DNA of 12,275 bases from Clostridiales bacterium (GTDB taxonomy: Bacteria > Bacillota > Clostridia > Lachnospirales > JAITVM01): assembly GCA_031285815.1 (NCBI GenBank), contig JAITVM010000319.1, forward strand, positions 1 to 12,275, in the 5' to 3' direction. Positions 6,653-12,275 of this stretch are shown in pieces (the first letter of the stretch is position 1; each line of letters starts with the position of its first letter). The notes below the pieces were generated by a model. It saw nothing but the letters and a program-made list of their open reading frames with translations, was not told where the DNA came from and searched no databases. The translations under genes and the position numbers were made by a program.

Positions 6653-7033
6653 TTGGAAAAGAAAATAGTTTTTACAGAAAATGCACCAGCGGCTATCGGC
6701 CCTTATTCTCAAGGGGTTGACACAGGCAGTTTAGTATTTACATCCGGCCAGCTGCCAATTAACCCTGCCGATAAAAAAGTTATTGTAGATGATATTAAAG
6801 CGGCAACAAGGCAATGCTTGTTAAATTGCCAAGCTATTTTAGAAGCGGCAGGCACTTCGCTTGACAAGGCTATTAAAACAACTGTATTTTTGACTGACTT
6901 AAAAGATTTTGCAGGCATGAACGAGGTATATGCAGAGTTTTTTACCGGCGACTGCCCTGCGAGGGCAACAGTGGGTATTTCTGAATTAGCACTTGGCGCC
7001 AAGGTTGAAATCGATGTTATAGCAATTAAGTAA
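6653..7033 (+). CDS. ridA: RidA (YjgF/YER057c/UK114) enamine/imine deaminase
   Basis: A 126-aa protein of the RidA family, full length. RidA hydrolyses 2-aminoacrylate and other reactive enamine/imine intermediates released by PLP enzymes such as serine/threonine dehydratase, giving keto acid and ammonia; it works as a cytoplasmic trimer. Signature residues visible: PYSQ (17-20), SGQLP (31-35), Arg104 in the PAR block that binds the substrate carboxylate, and Glu119 in the terminal KVEIDVIA strand. The start is TTG at 6653 with GGAGG 9 nt upstream; there is no in-frame ATG before residue 89, so TTG is the only sensible choice. The TSCPD gene follows after 2 nt, so the two form one operon. Proximity to carbamate kinase and an Nfn-type oxidoreductase fits nitrogen or amino acid catabolism, but this link is inference. 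Confidence 0.93.
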   Translation: MEKKIVFTENAPAAIGPYSQGVDTGSLVFTSGQLPINPADKKVIVDDIKAATRQCLLNCQAILEAAGTSLDKAIKTTVFLTDLKDFAGMNEVYAEFFTGDCPARATVGISELALGAKVEIDVIAIK

Positions 7034-7035
7034 TT

Positions 7036-7275
7036 ATGTATACTTATAAAACAAATGGTGTATGTTCCAGGGAAATAACTTTTGATATCGTTAACGGCAC
7101 CGTTAAGAATATAAGCTTTGATAAAGGCTGTGAAGGCAACCTTAAAGGTATTGCTGTTTTAGCGGATGGCCTGCCGGTTGCAGATGTTATTAAAAAACTC
7201 GAAAACATAACTTGCGAAGGGAAGCGGACGTCTTGCCCGGCGCAATTAGCCATTGCATTAAAAGAATCTTTATAG
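7036..7275 (+). CDS. TSCPD domain-containing small protein (four-cysteine family)
   Basis: A 79-aa protein matching the short, stand-alone TSCPD family common in Clostridia. The domain name comes from a motif corresponding here to TSCPAQLA at 65-72. Four cysteines (C10, C32, C60, C67) are spaced as in that family and may bind a metal. TSCPD domains are also found at the C-terminus of some adenosylcobalamin-dependent ribonucleotide reductases, where the equivalent cysteines bind zinc; the function of the free-standing form is not known. The ATG lies 2 nt after the ridA stop, with only a weak ribosome binding site, so translation is probably coupled to ridA. No terminator of quality is seen after it; the next promoter begins about 20 nt downstream. 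Confidence 0.82.
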   Translation: MYTYKTNGVCSREITFDIVNGTVKNISFDKGCEGNLKGIAVLADGLPVADVIKKLENITCEGKRTSCPAQLAIALKESL

Positions 7276-7296
7276 CAAAAAAATATTGTATTCCGG

Positions 7297-7325
7297 TTGC
7301 AAAAAGGTTTTTGTTATGTTAGAAT
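7297..7325 (+). promoter_or_regulatory. Sigma-A type promoter of the rpsF operon
   Basis: TTGCAA (7297-7302) and TAGAAT (7320-7325) are separated by 17 nt. The start would be near 7332, giving a leader of about 76 nt before rpsF. A longer reading of the rpsF frame beginning at 7297 overlaps this promoter and is not the real start. Confidence 0.6.
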
Positions 7326-7329
7326 AACT

Positions 7330-7407
7330 CACTGTGTAACAGTATCTATTATCCTTGTTCTTCCCAGAAAGGGGAGGGCCAAAGTCCAGAAGGAGGTGCA
7401 GTGTATT
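7330..7407 (+). promoter_or_regulatory. Structured rpsF leader, possible ribosomal-protein autoregulation site
   Basis: A central hairpin pairs 7357-7365 with 7371-7379 (9 pairs, AGAAA loop). CACTG at 7330-7334 can pair with CAGTG at 7399-7403, extendable by three wobble pairs into the end of AGGAGGTG (7391-7398), which would occlude the ribosome binding site. Alternatively ACTG (7331-7334) pairs locally with CAGT (7340-7343), freeing it. S6:S18-binding leaders are known upstream of rpsF in many bacteria, but the CCG feature described for that motif is not visible here, so membership in that family is not established. Confidence 0.4.
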
Positions 7408-7695
7408 ATGAATAAATATGAATTGTGTGTCATATTCAAACCTAATTTAGAAGAAGAAGAGCTTAAATCAGAATTTGATAAAATTTTAGCCCTGGTCGAA
7501 AGGTTTGGCGGGGCGGTTGATAAAGTTGACAACTGGGGCAAGCGTAGGCTGGCGTATGAAATTAATAAGATTCATGAAGGTTTTTATTACTTCATAACTT
7601 TTTCAGCCAATAGCGAAACGCCGGTTGAATTAGAGAAACGCCTTAGAATCATTGAAACTTTGTTGCGTTATTTGATTATTCGCCTTGATGCATAG
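7408..7695 (+). CDS. rpsF: 30S ribosomal protein bS6
   Basis: A 95-aa protein, the usual length for bS6, beginning MNKYELCVIFKPNL and containing the conserved GKRRLAYEI segment and a terminal RLLRYLIIR-like strand (here LLRYLIIRLDA). bS6 binds the central domain of 16S rRNA together with bS18 during assembly of the small-subunit platform. The ATG at 7408 has AGGAGGTG with 9 nt spacing; an in-frame upstream ATG/TTG would add a non-family N-terminal extension across the promoter and is rejected. It is first in the rpsF-ssb-rpsR operon, the standard bacterial arrangement, with ssb starting 15 nt after the stop. Confidence 0.97.
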   Translation: MNKYELCVIFKPNLEEEELKSEFDKILALVERFGGAVDKVDNWGKRRLAYEINKIHEGFYYFITFSANSETPVELEKRLRIIETLLRYLIIRLDA

Positions 7696-7710
7696 AGTAG
7701 GGGGGTTATT

Positions 7711-8181
7711 ATGAATAAGGTTGTATTAATGGGCCGTTTGACCCGTGACCCAGAAGTGCGTTATTCCCAAGGGGATACCCCGGTGGCTGTTGCCAGGTAT
7801 ACGCTTGCCGTTAATAGGCGTTTTAAACGTGACAACGAGCCCGATGCAGATTTTATTAACTGTGTCGCATTTGGAAAATCCGGCGAGTTCGCAGAAAAGT
7901 ATTTTAGGAAGGGTATCAGGATTGTGGTATCCGGCTCTTTAAGGGTTAGTTCGTGGGAAGACCAGAACGGCCAAAAAAGATGGGGCACAGATGTTATTAT
8001 TGACGAACAGGAATTTGCTGAGAGCAAATCCACATCTGACGCAAACGCAAGCCGCCAAGGCGGGTTTGACCAGTTTTTGTCAATGGCCGAGAATATGCCC
8101 CAAAACTCATTTAAAGAAGATACATCTGCTGGGTTCACCCCTATTTCTGAAGCGATTGATGATGATGATTTACCTTTTTAA
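7711..8181 (+). CDS. ssb: Single-stranded DNA-binding protein
   Basis: A 156-aa SSB with the N-terminal OB fold (about residues 1-105, opening MNKVVLMGRLTRDPEVRY and including the FINCVAFGKSGEF and KGIRIVVSGSLRV strands), a Gln/Ser/Met-containing flexible linker and the acidic tip DDDDLPF (150-156) that recruits replication and repair partners. It acts as a tetramer coating single-stranded DNA during replication, recombination and repair. Its place between rpsF and rpsR is the housekeeping location, so this is the main SSB rather than a phage or plasmid copy. The ATG follows AGGGGGG with a normal spacing. Nothing is missing. Confidence 0.97.
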   Translation: MNKVVLMGRLTRDPEVRYSQGDTPVAVARYTLAVNRRFKRDNEPDADFINCVAFGKSGEFAEKYFRKGIRIVVSGSLRVSSWEDQNGQKRWGTDVIIDEQEFAESKSTSDANASRQGGFDQFLSMAENMPQNSFKEDTSAGFTPISEAIDDDDLPF

Positions 8182-8233
8182 AAAAATAAATACAGAGGCT
8201 TTTATGCTGTATCGATGATTAGGAGGTTTGAAA

Positions 8234-8464
8234 ATGATACAAAAAAAACGTGGCCGTAGAAAAAAACGCGTTTGCATTTTTTGTCAAGACAAAATTGATT
8301 TTATAGATTATAAAGATATCGGAAAACTAAAAAAATATGTTTCCGATAGGGGCAAGATTTTCCCAAGAAGGATTTCGGGCAACTGCGCTAAACATCAAAG
8401 GACGTTGACTACAGCCATTAAAAGGGCTAGGCATATTGCGCTTATGGCTTATACCCAAGATTAA
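8234..8464 (+). CDS. rpsR: 30S ribosomal protein bS18, zinc-cysteine form
   Basis: A 76-aa protein with a basic N-terminus (KKRGRRKKR), the CIFC pair (C14, C17), the conserved DYKDIGKLKKYVS and FPRRISGNCAKHQR blocks, and a basic C-terminal helix; full length for the family. The CxxC and CAKH residues make this the metal-binding (C+) paralogue type, expected to hold zinc, in contrast to the C- form induced under zinc limitation in some bacteria. bS18 binds bS6 in the 30S platform. The start is ATG 8234 with AGGAGG 7 nt upstream; TTG at 8228 is in frame but too close to the Shine-Dalgarno. A small inverted repeat ATACAG/CTGTAT (8190-8195/8207-8212) lies in the ssb-rpsR gap. The operon ends after this gene at a strong terminator. 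Confidence 0.96.
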   Translation: MIQKKRGRRKKRVCIFCQDKIDFIDYKDIGKLKKYVSDRGKIFPRRISGNCAKHQRTLTTAIKRARHIALMAYTQD

Positions 8465-8499
8465 TTTTTTTGGCAAAAATTCTATTTAACTAAATTAAT

Positions 8500-8535
8500 G
8501 GGCTGCATTTACCTTTTGGTAGATGTGGCTTTTTT
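8500..8535 (+). terminator. Strong rho-independent terminator of the rpsF-ssb-rpsR operon
   Basis: A 13-pair stem, 8501-8513 with 8518-8530, includes several G-U pairs, is closed by a TTTT loop (8514-8517) and is followed by a T tract (8530-8535). It is 35 nt after the rpsR stop. Confidence 0.82.
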
Positions 8536-8542
8536 AAACTTC

Positions 8543-8575
8543 CTTTGCAATAATGTGGCCATGCAAAGAAGCCAC
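8543..8575. repeat. Two interleaved inverted repeats just upstream of the pgcA promoter
   Basis: CTTTGCA (8543-8549) is mirrored by TGCAAAG (8562-8568), and GTGGC (8555-8559) by GCCAC (8571-8575). The second repeat starts within the loop of the first, an arrangement that would be a pseudoknot in RNA. The right arm touches the -35 box at 8576, so binding of a regulator to DNA is one reading. Function unknown. Confidence 0.4.
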
Positions 8576-8604
8576 TTGTAATTTTACCTATAAATATATA
8601 TAAT
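8576..8604 (+). promoter_or_regulatory. Sigma-A type promoter of the phosphoglucomutase-epimerase operon
   Basis: TTGTAA (8576-8581) and a perfect TATAAT (8599-8604) have a 17-nt spacer. The start is expected near 8611, about 25 nt before the ATG. Confidence 0.68.
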
Positions 8605-8635
8605 TAACACAAATATAAAACGTTGGGGTGATTAA

Positions 8636-10375
8636 ATGGATTATAATGAAAGGTATATGTCTTGGGTTAATGACGATTATTTTGACCTGGAAACAAGGGG
8701 CGAGCTGGAAGCAATTAAAGGTAATGAAAAAGAAATTGAAGACCGTTTTTTTATGGATTTGGATTTTGGTACAGCCGGCCTTAGGGGCGTTATCGGCGCA
8801 GGGACTAACAGGATGAATATTTACACTGTTAGGAAGGCTACCCAAGGGCTCGCAAATTATATTTTAAAACAAGGCCCAGAGGGCAAATCGAAGGGCGTTT
8901 GTATTGCATACGATTCTAGGCATTTTTCGAAAGAGTTCGCTGAAGTAGCGGCGCTTGTACTTAATGGCAACGGCATCAAAACATATATTTTTGACTCATT
9001 AAGGCCAACCCCGGAATTATCTTTTGCAGTCAGGCACCAAGGCGCAATAGCCGGTATTGTTGTAACAGCCAGCCATAACCCGCCGGAATATAACGGCTAT
9101 AAAGTATATTGGTCTGACGGCGCACAGGTCCCATATCCAAGGGATGGGGAAATAATCGCTGAAGTAAATAATGTAACGGATTTTAAATCGATTAAGTTTT
9201 TAGATAAAGGTGAGTCGGTTGCCAAGGGCCTTTTCAATGTTATGGGCGAGGAAGTAGATAAGCTTTTTATCTCTAATGTAAAAGCGCAAACTGTTAATTT
9301 AAGTTTGATTGACGAGGTTAAAGACGATTTAATTGTTGTCTATACCCCCCTCCATGGGACAGGCAATATCCCGGTCAGGCGCACGCTTAAAGAGCTTGGC
9401 TATAAAAATGTCTACGTTGTTGGGGCCCAAGAATTACCGGACCCTGATTTTTCTACAGTAGGCTACCCTAACCCAGAAGACCCCAAAGCATTTAAGCTGG
9501 CAATAGAGCTGGCTAAAGAAAAAGGCGCCGATATAGTTTTTGCCACCGACCCGGACTGTGACAGGGTAGGCTGTGCGGTAAAAGATAAAACAGGCGAATA
9601 TAAGCTGCTTAGCGGGAATATGACAGGTATTTTGATTACTAACTATATCTTATCCGAAAAACAAAAAAATGGCGTGCTGCCTGAAAACGGCACCATCATC
9701 TCAACAATTGTGTCTTCTGATATGACAAAGGCAATTGCTAAAGCTTATAACGTAGGTTACATTGATGTATTAACCGGGTTTAAATATATCGGCGAAAAAA
9801 TCAAGGAGTTTGAAGAATCAGGCTCGAATACATATTTATTTGGGTTTGAGGAAAGCTATGGCTGTTTGGCAGGGACATACGCAAGGGATAAGGATGCGGT
9901 TGTTGCATCTATGCTGCTTTGCGAATTGGCTGCCTATTATAAGAAGCGCGGCATGAATTTATATGACGGCATGATAGAATTATATGAGAAATACGGCTAT
10001 TATGTTGACCAAATTCAATCGGTTGCGCTAAAAGGCATTGAAGGCCTTTCCAATATTAAAAAAATTATGGCAGGCTTAAGGGCCAACCAGCCGAAAACAA
10101 TTAATGGCATAGATATTGCAGAGGTACGCGATTATGGGAAAAGCGAGGCTTATAATTTAGCAACGGGGCTTACTGAAAAATTAGATATGCCTGTATCAAA
10201 CGTATTATATTATGTGCTTGCAGATGAATCCTGGTTCTGTATTAGGCCTTCGGGGACCGAGCCAAAGATTAAAATATATTATGGCGTTAAAGGCAAGGAT
10301 ATGGCGCAGGCTGAAGAAAAAGCAAAACAGTTAAAAGAGGGCTGTATGGCTTTAGTAGATTCTTATTTAAGCTAG
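8636..10375 (+). CDS. pgcA: Alpha-phosphoglucomutase / phosphomannomutase family phospho-sugar mutase
   Basis: A 579-aa enzyme of the alpha-D-phosphohexomutase superfamily, close in length to Bacillus PgcA. It interconverts glucose 6-phosphate and glucose 1-phosphate (or the mannose equivalents) in the cytoplasm, feeding UDP-glucose and envelope polysaccharide synthesis. All four active-site loops are present: the phosphoserine loop TASHNPPEYNGYK with Ser146, the metal loop DPDCDR (305-310), the sugar loop GFEESYG (403-409) and the phosphate loop RPSGTEPK (537-544). The ATG has GGGGTG with 5 nt spacing. The epimerase gene starts 15 nt after the stop, indicating one transcript for precursor sugar supply. 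Substrate preference among glucose and mannose is not decided by sequence alone, although the EESYG loop and the length favour the PgcA type. Confidence 0.93.
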   Translation: MDYNERYMSWVNDDYFDLETRGELEAIKGNEKEIEDRFFMDLDFGTAGLRGVIGAGTNRMNIYTVRKATQGLANYILKQGPEGKSKGVCIAYDSRHFSKEFAEVAALVLNGNGIKTYIFDSLRPTPELSFAVRHQGAIAGIVVTASHNPPEYNGYKVYWSDGAQVPYPRDGEIIAEVNNVTDFKSIKFLDKGESVAKGLFNVMGEEVDKLFISNVKAQTVNLSLIDEVKDDLIVVYTPLHGTGNIPVRRTLKELGYKNVYVVGAQELPDPDFSTVGYPNPEDPKAFKLAIELAKEKGADIVFATDPDCDRVGCAVKDKTGEYKLLSGNMTGILITNYILSEKQKNGVLPENGTIISTIVSSDMTKAIAKAYNVGYIDVLTGFKYIGEKIKEFEESGSNTYLFGFEESYGCLAGTYARDKDAVVASMLLCELAAYYKKRGMNLYDGMIELYEKYGYYVDQIQSVALKGIEGLSNIKKIMAGLRANQPKTINGIDIAEVRDYGKSEAYNLATGLTEKLDMPVSNVLYYVLADESWFCIRPSGTEPKIKIYYGVKGKDMAQAEEKAKQLKEGCMALVDSYLS

Positions 10376-10390
10376 GGTTGAGGATATATT

Positions 10391-11536
10391 TTGAAGAAGA
10401 TTAAAATTATGAGCATTTTCGGTACACGCCCCGAAGCGGTAAAGATGGCGCCATTAATCAAAGAGCTTGAATCACGGGAAGAAATTTCGCACTTTGTATG
10501 CGTTACGGCCCAGCACCGGGAAATGCTTGACCAGGTTTTAGATATATTTAATATAAAACCTAAATATGACCTTAATATTATGCAGGAAAAACAAACGCTT
10601 AAGGATATAACAATTAATGCGGTTAGCGGGCTTGACACTATTATTAAGGAAGAGGCGCCGGGGCTTGTTTTAGTGCACGGCGATACATCTACTACCTTTG
10701 CGGGGGCTTTAATTTCTTTTTATAACCAAGTTAAAGTTGGGCATGTGGAAGCCGGGCTTAGGACTTATGATAAATACCAGCCCTTCCCCGAGGAGATGAA
10801 CAGGGTATTGACTTCTTGCCTAAGCGATTTAAATTTTGCGCCCACAGCGCTTTCCAAACAAAACCTTTTAAAAGAAAATATTAACCCGGAAAGTATTTTT
10901 GTCACAGGCAATACTGTTATAGACTGCCTTAAAACTACGATTAAGGATGGCTATAAATTTAATAAGCCTGAGCTTAATAATATAGATTTTAAAAATAAAA
11001 AAATAATCTCTGTTACGGCCCATAGGCGTGAAAATTTGGGCAAGCCTTTAGAAAATATTTGTAATGCTATTGTGGATATTGTAAATAAATACGAGGATGT
11101 GGAATTTGTTTACGCAGTCCACCTAAACCCCGCCGTCCAGGATACTGTTAACCGCATAATCGGCGGAAACCCGCGTATACATTTAACAGAGCCCCTTATG
11201 CTTACAGATATGCATAACTTGTTAAGCCGGTCTTATTTAGTTTTAACGGATTCGGGTGGGCTGCAGGAAGAAGTGCCTTCTATGGGCAAACCGGTAATTG
11301 TTTTAAGGAATGTTACCGAACGGCCAGAAGGTGTTGAAGCGGGGACGCTTAAATTAGCGGGTACAGGCCGGCAGGATATTTTTAATATGGTTTGCGGCTT
11401 AATTGAAAATAAAGATGAGTACGGGAAGATGGCGAAAGCAAGGAACCCGTTTGGCGACGGGAATGCATCGAAACGGATTGCCGATTCTATTTTATATTAT
11501 TTTGGTTTTTCAAAAACCCGGCCAAAGGATTATTAG
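10391..11536 (+). CDS. wecB: UDP-N-acetylglucosamine 2-epimerase (non-hydrolysing)
   Basis: A 381-aa enzyme (family about 376) that interconverts UDP-GlcNAc and UDP-ManNAc, the precursor for teichoic acid linkage units and capsular or other surface polysaccharides. Visible motifs: the N-terminal FGTRPEAVKMAPLI, TAQHREMLDQV, HGDTST with Asp98, GHVEAGLRT with Glu120, FPEEMNR with Glu134, TAHRREN with His211 and the UDP-binding DSGGLQEE and ERPEGVEAGT segments. The Asp98, Glu120, Glu134 and His211 positions correspond to the catalytic residues of the Escherichia coli enzyme. The start is TTG at 10391 with TGAGGA 6 nt before it, which preserves the family's first strand; the ATG at codon 7 would cut it. 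Same operon as the phosphoglucomutase. In Gram-positives the gene is also called mnaA or yvyH. Confidence 0.94.
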   Translation: MKKIKIMSIFGTRPEAVKMAPLIKELESREEISHFVCVTAQHREMLDQVLDIFNIKPKYDLNIMQEKQTLKDITINAVSGLDTIIKEEAPGLVLVHGDTSTTFAGALISFYNQVKVGHVEAGLRTYDKYQPFPEEMNRVLTSCLSDLNFAPTALSKQNLLKENINPESIFVTGNTVIDCLKTTIKDGYKFNKPELNNIDFKNKKIISVTAHRRENLGKPLENICNAIVDIVNKYEDVEFVYAVHLNPAVQDTVNRIIGGNPRIHLTEPLMLTDMHNLLSRSYLVLTDSGGLQEEVPSMGKPVIVLRNVTERPEGVEAGTLKLAGTGRQDIFNMVCGLIENKDEYGKMAKARNPFGDGNASKRIADSILYYFGFSKTRPKDY

Positions 11537-11565
11537 TTTTAGAATATATTTATATAGTAAGCATA

Positions 11566-11604
11566 TATAGCCAGCAGACATGTTTTTTAAGTTTGTTGGC
11601 TATA
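11566..11604 (+). repeat. 14-bp imperfect stem-loop after wecB
   Basis: 11566-11579 pairs with 11591-11604: eight perfect pairs TATAGCCA/TGGCTATA, then six more with two G-U wobbles, around an 11-nt loop containing T6. There is no T tract after the stem, so it is not a standard terminator, although it may stabilise the 3' end of the epimerase message. Confidence 0.5.
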
Positions 11605-11627
11605 ATAAACCTGTTAGGCATAGGTAT

Positions 11628-11653
11628 TTTGGCTTGTAAAACACCAAGCCAAA
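11628..11653 (+). repeat. Perfect 9-bp stem-loop, nested in a longer inverted repeat
   Basis: TTTGGCTTG (11628-11636) is mirrored exactly by CAAGCCAAA (11645-11653) with an 8-nt loop. AAACCT (11607-11612) and AGGTTT (11656-11661) lie outside it and can pair to enclose it. No T run follows on either strand. It may be part of a structured RNA or an intergenic repeat. Confidence 0.5.
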
Positions 11654-11841
11654 CTAGGTTTGATATAAATAAACTTATTAAAAATATATCCGTATATTAT
11701 TTCAAGCAAATGCTTACCCCCATAAACGAAGGCCCGCCTAAAAAAAGATATACAGCCCGCGGTTTTTTGTTTTTAGCAAACTTTTGAATTCTTACAACGT
11801 ATTTAATTTTAACATTGATTTGTTTCCAAGGAGGAATAATG

Positions 11842-12246
11842 ATGAAAGAAGAAAAAATAATGGTTTTAAACATGCTGCAAGAAGGCAGGATTAATGTTGA
11901 AGAAGCATTGAAATTATTGGATTCTATCCAAGGCCATTCTTGGGGCTTCCCAGAAACAGAAAAGAATATTGATGAGCAGCTCTCTAAATTTTCACAATCT
12001 ATTGATGGATTGACAAAAGACCTTTGCTCGAAAATGGAATCAGTATTTAAAGATATTGAGCCAAAAATAAAAAAAGCTTCTAAAAAAGTGGTAGAAAAAA
12101 CAGCTAACGCTGTAGACCAAGTTTCTAAATCTTTAAATGAGACATTGGATAGCTTAAAGAAATATGAAGAAAGCTGCGAAAAAGAGTGCAACGAAGACGA
12201 TAAGCCGGAAGAACCGGTAAACAACGAAGATAATAGGGAAAACTAA
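11842..12246 (+). CDS. Small SHOCT-like domain protein with charged helical C-terminus
   Basis: The first 30 residues, KEEKIMVLNMLQEGRINVEEALKLL in type, match the short SHOCT-like helical module found at the N-terminus of YvlB/LiaX-like and DUF4097 proteins, where a 'short C-term-like' two-helix unit is thought to mediate oligomerisation. The rest (about 40-110) is Lys/Glu/Ser-rich with a heptad-like pattern of hydrophobics, probably amphipathic helix or coiled coil, and the last 25 residues are acidic and probably disordered. No membrane segment or DUF4097 beta domain is present, so it is a short stand-alone form (134 aa). AGGAGG (11829-11834) lies 4 nt before ATG 11839 and 7 nt before ATG 11842; the second is preferred by spacing. 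A TTG-initiated reading from 11815 runs through the ribosome binding site and is rejected. Function unknown. Confidence 0.75.
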   Translation: MKEEKIMVLNMLQEGRINVEEALKLLDSIQGHSWGFPETEKNIDEQLSKFSQSIDGLTKDLCSKMESVFKDIEPKIKKASKKVVEKTANAVDQVSKSLNETLDSLKKYEESCEKECNEDDKPEEPVNNEDNREN

Positions 12247-12258
12247 TTTTTACGGCCA

Positions 12259-12275
12259 GGCGGTTTTTTCCCGCC
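12259..12275 (+). terminator. Probable terminator stem at the window edge (cut off)
   Basis: GGCGG (12259-12263) and CCGCC (12271-12275) can pair around a TTTTTTC loop, 12 nt after the stop of the SHOCT-like gene. The part after the stem lies outside the window, so a following T tract cannot be confirmed. Confidence 0.4.

Larger units (their letters stand above)
11537..11841. other. Hairpin-rich intergenic region
   Basis: No convincing gene. A weak TTG-initiated frame (11593-11787) has no ribosome binding site and overlaps the hairpins. The gap holds two strong inverted repeats (described separately), a direct repeat of GCCCGC near 11733 and 11756, and CCGCGG followed by a T6 run near 11762, a weak terminator-like spot. 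The AAGGAGG ribosome binding site of the next gene is at its right end. No promoter with good -35 and -10 boxes was found for that gene. Confidence 0.5.

Noticed and set aside
6511..6720. Plus-strand 69-codon frame between the Nfn fusion and ridA
   Set aside because: It overlaps the ridA promoter and the ridA start, has a TTG start with no ribosome binding site, and matches no family.
7297..7407. N-terminal extension of rpsF
   Set aside because: It crosses the promoter -10 box and leader. bS6 begins at the ATG at 7408 with an ideal AGGAGGTG site and normal family length.
11566..11604. Rho-independent terminator after wecB
   Set aside because: The stem is strong, but no T tract follows it on the plus strand, so it is recorded only as a stem-loop.
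11593..11787. 64-codon frame after wecB
   Set aside because: No ribosome binding site, atypical composition, and it lies across strong hairpins.

Overview
The window looks like the chromosome of a low-GC Gram-positive bacterium, most likely an anaerobic member of the Clostridia. The evidence is the rpsF-ssb-rpsR order, strong AGGAGG ribosome binding sites, several TTG starts, a sporulation-type M23/M50 peptidase pair, a zinc-cysteine type bS18 and a fused Nfn-like oxidoreductase typical of anaerobes. AGG (Arg) and GGC (Gly) codons are common. No mobile element, CRISPR array, tRNA or rRNA is visible.

Layout. (1) 1-414 is the 3' end of an AraC-type regulator. It converges through a bidirectional terminator on a minus-strand VOC/glyoxalase gene (573-932) that has its own promoter at 981-1009. 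(2) 1364-3056 is a two-gene unit resembling spoIVFA-spoIVFB: a membrane-anchored M23 protein followed by an M50 intramembrane metalloprotease. The M23 gene is split into two frames at an A8 run. (3) 3175-7275 is metabolic: carbamate kinase (arcC), a 767-aa fusion of the two Nfn/sulfide dehydrogenase subunits, ridA and a small TSCPD protein. (4) 7297-8535 is the rpsF-ssb-rpsR operon, with a promoter, a structured leader and a strong terminator. (5) 8576-11536 is an alpha-phosphoglucomutase gene followed by a non-hydrolysing UDP-GlcNAc 2-epimerase gene, probably one cell-envelope sugar operon. (6) 11537-11841 is a hairpin-rich gap before a small SHOCT-like protein gene (11842-12246) and the start of a terminator at the window edge.

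The most interesting signal is at 1719-1778. The anchor ORF (ending 1759) and the M23-domain ORF overlap by only about 22 nt. That overlap contains A AAA AAG in the correct phase. AGGAGG lies 10 nt upstream, and a 10-bp imperfect stem-loop starts 3 nt downstream. This is the arrangement of the dnaX programmed -1 frameshift signal. If it works, the gene makes a 131-aa anchor-only form and a 290-aa form with the LytM domain. Only shifted ribosomes would reach the ATGA overlap that leads into the M50 protease gene. A homopolymer sequencing error or a true mutation remains possible.

Confidence is high for the conserved genes. It is moderate for promoters and hairpins read by eye, and low for regulatory roles of inverted repeats.
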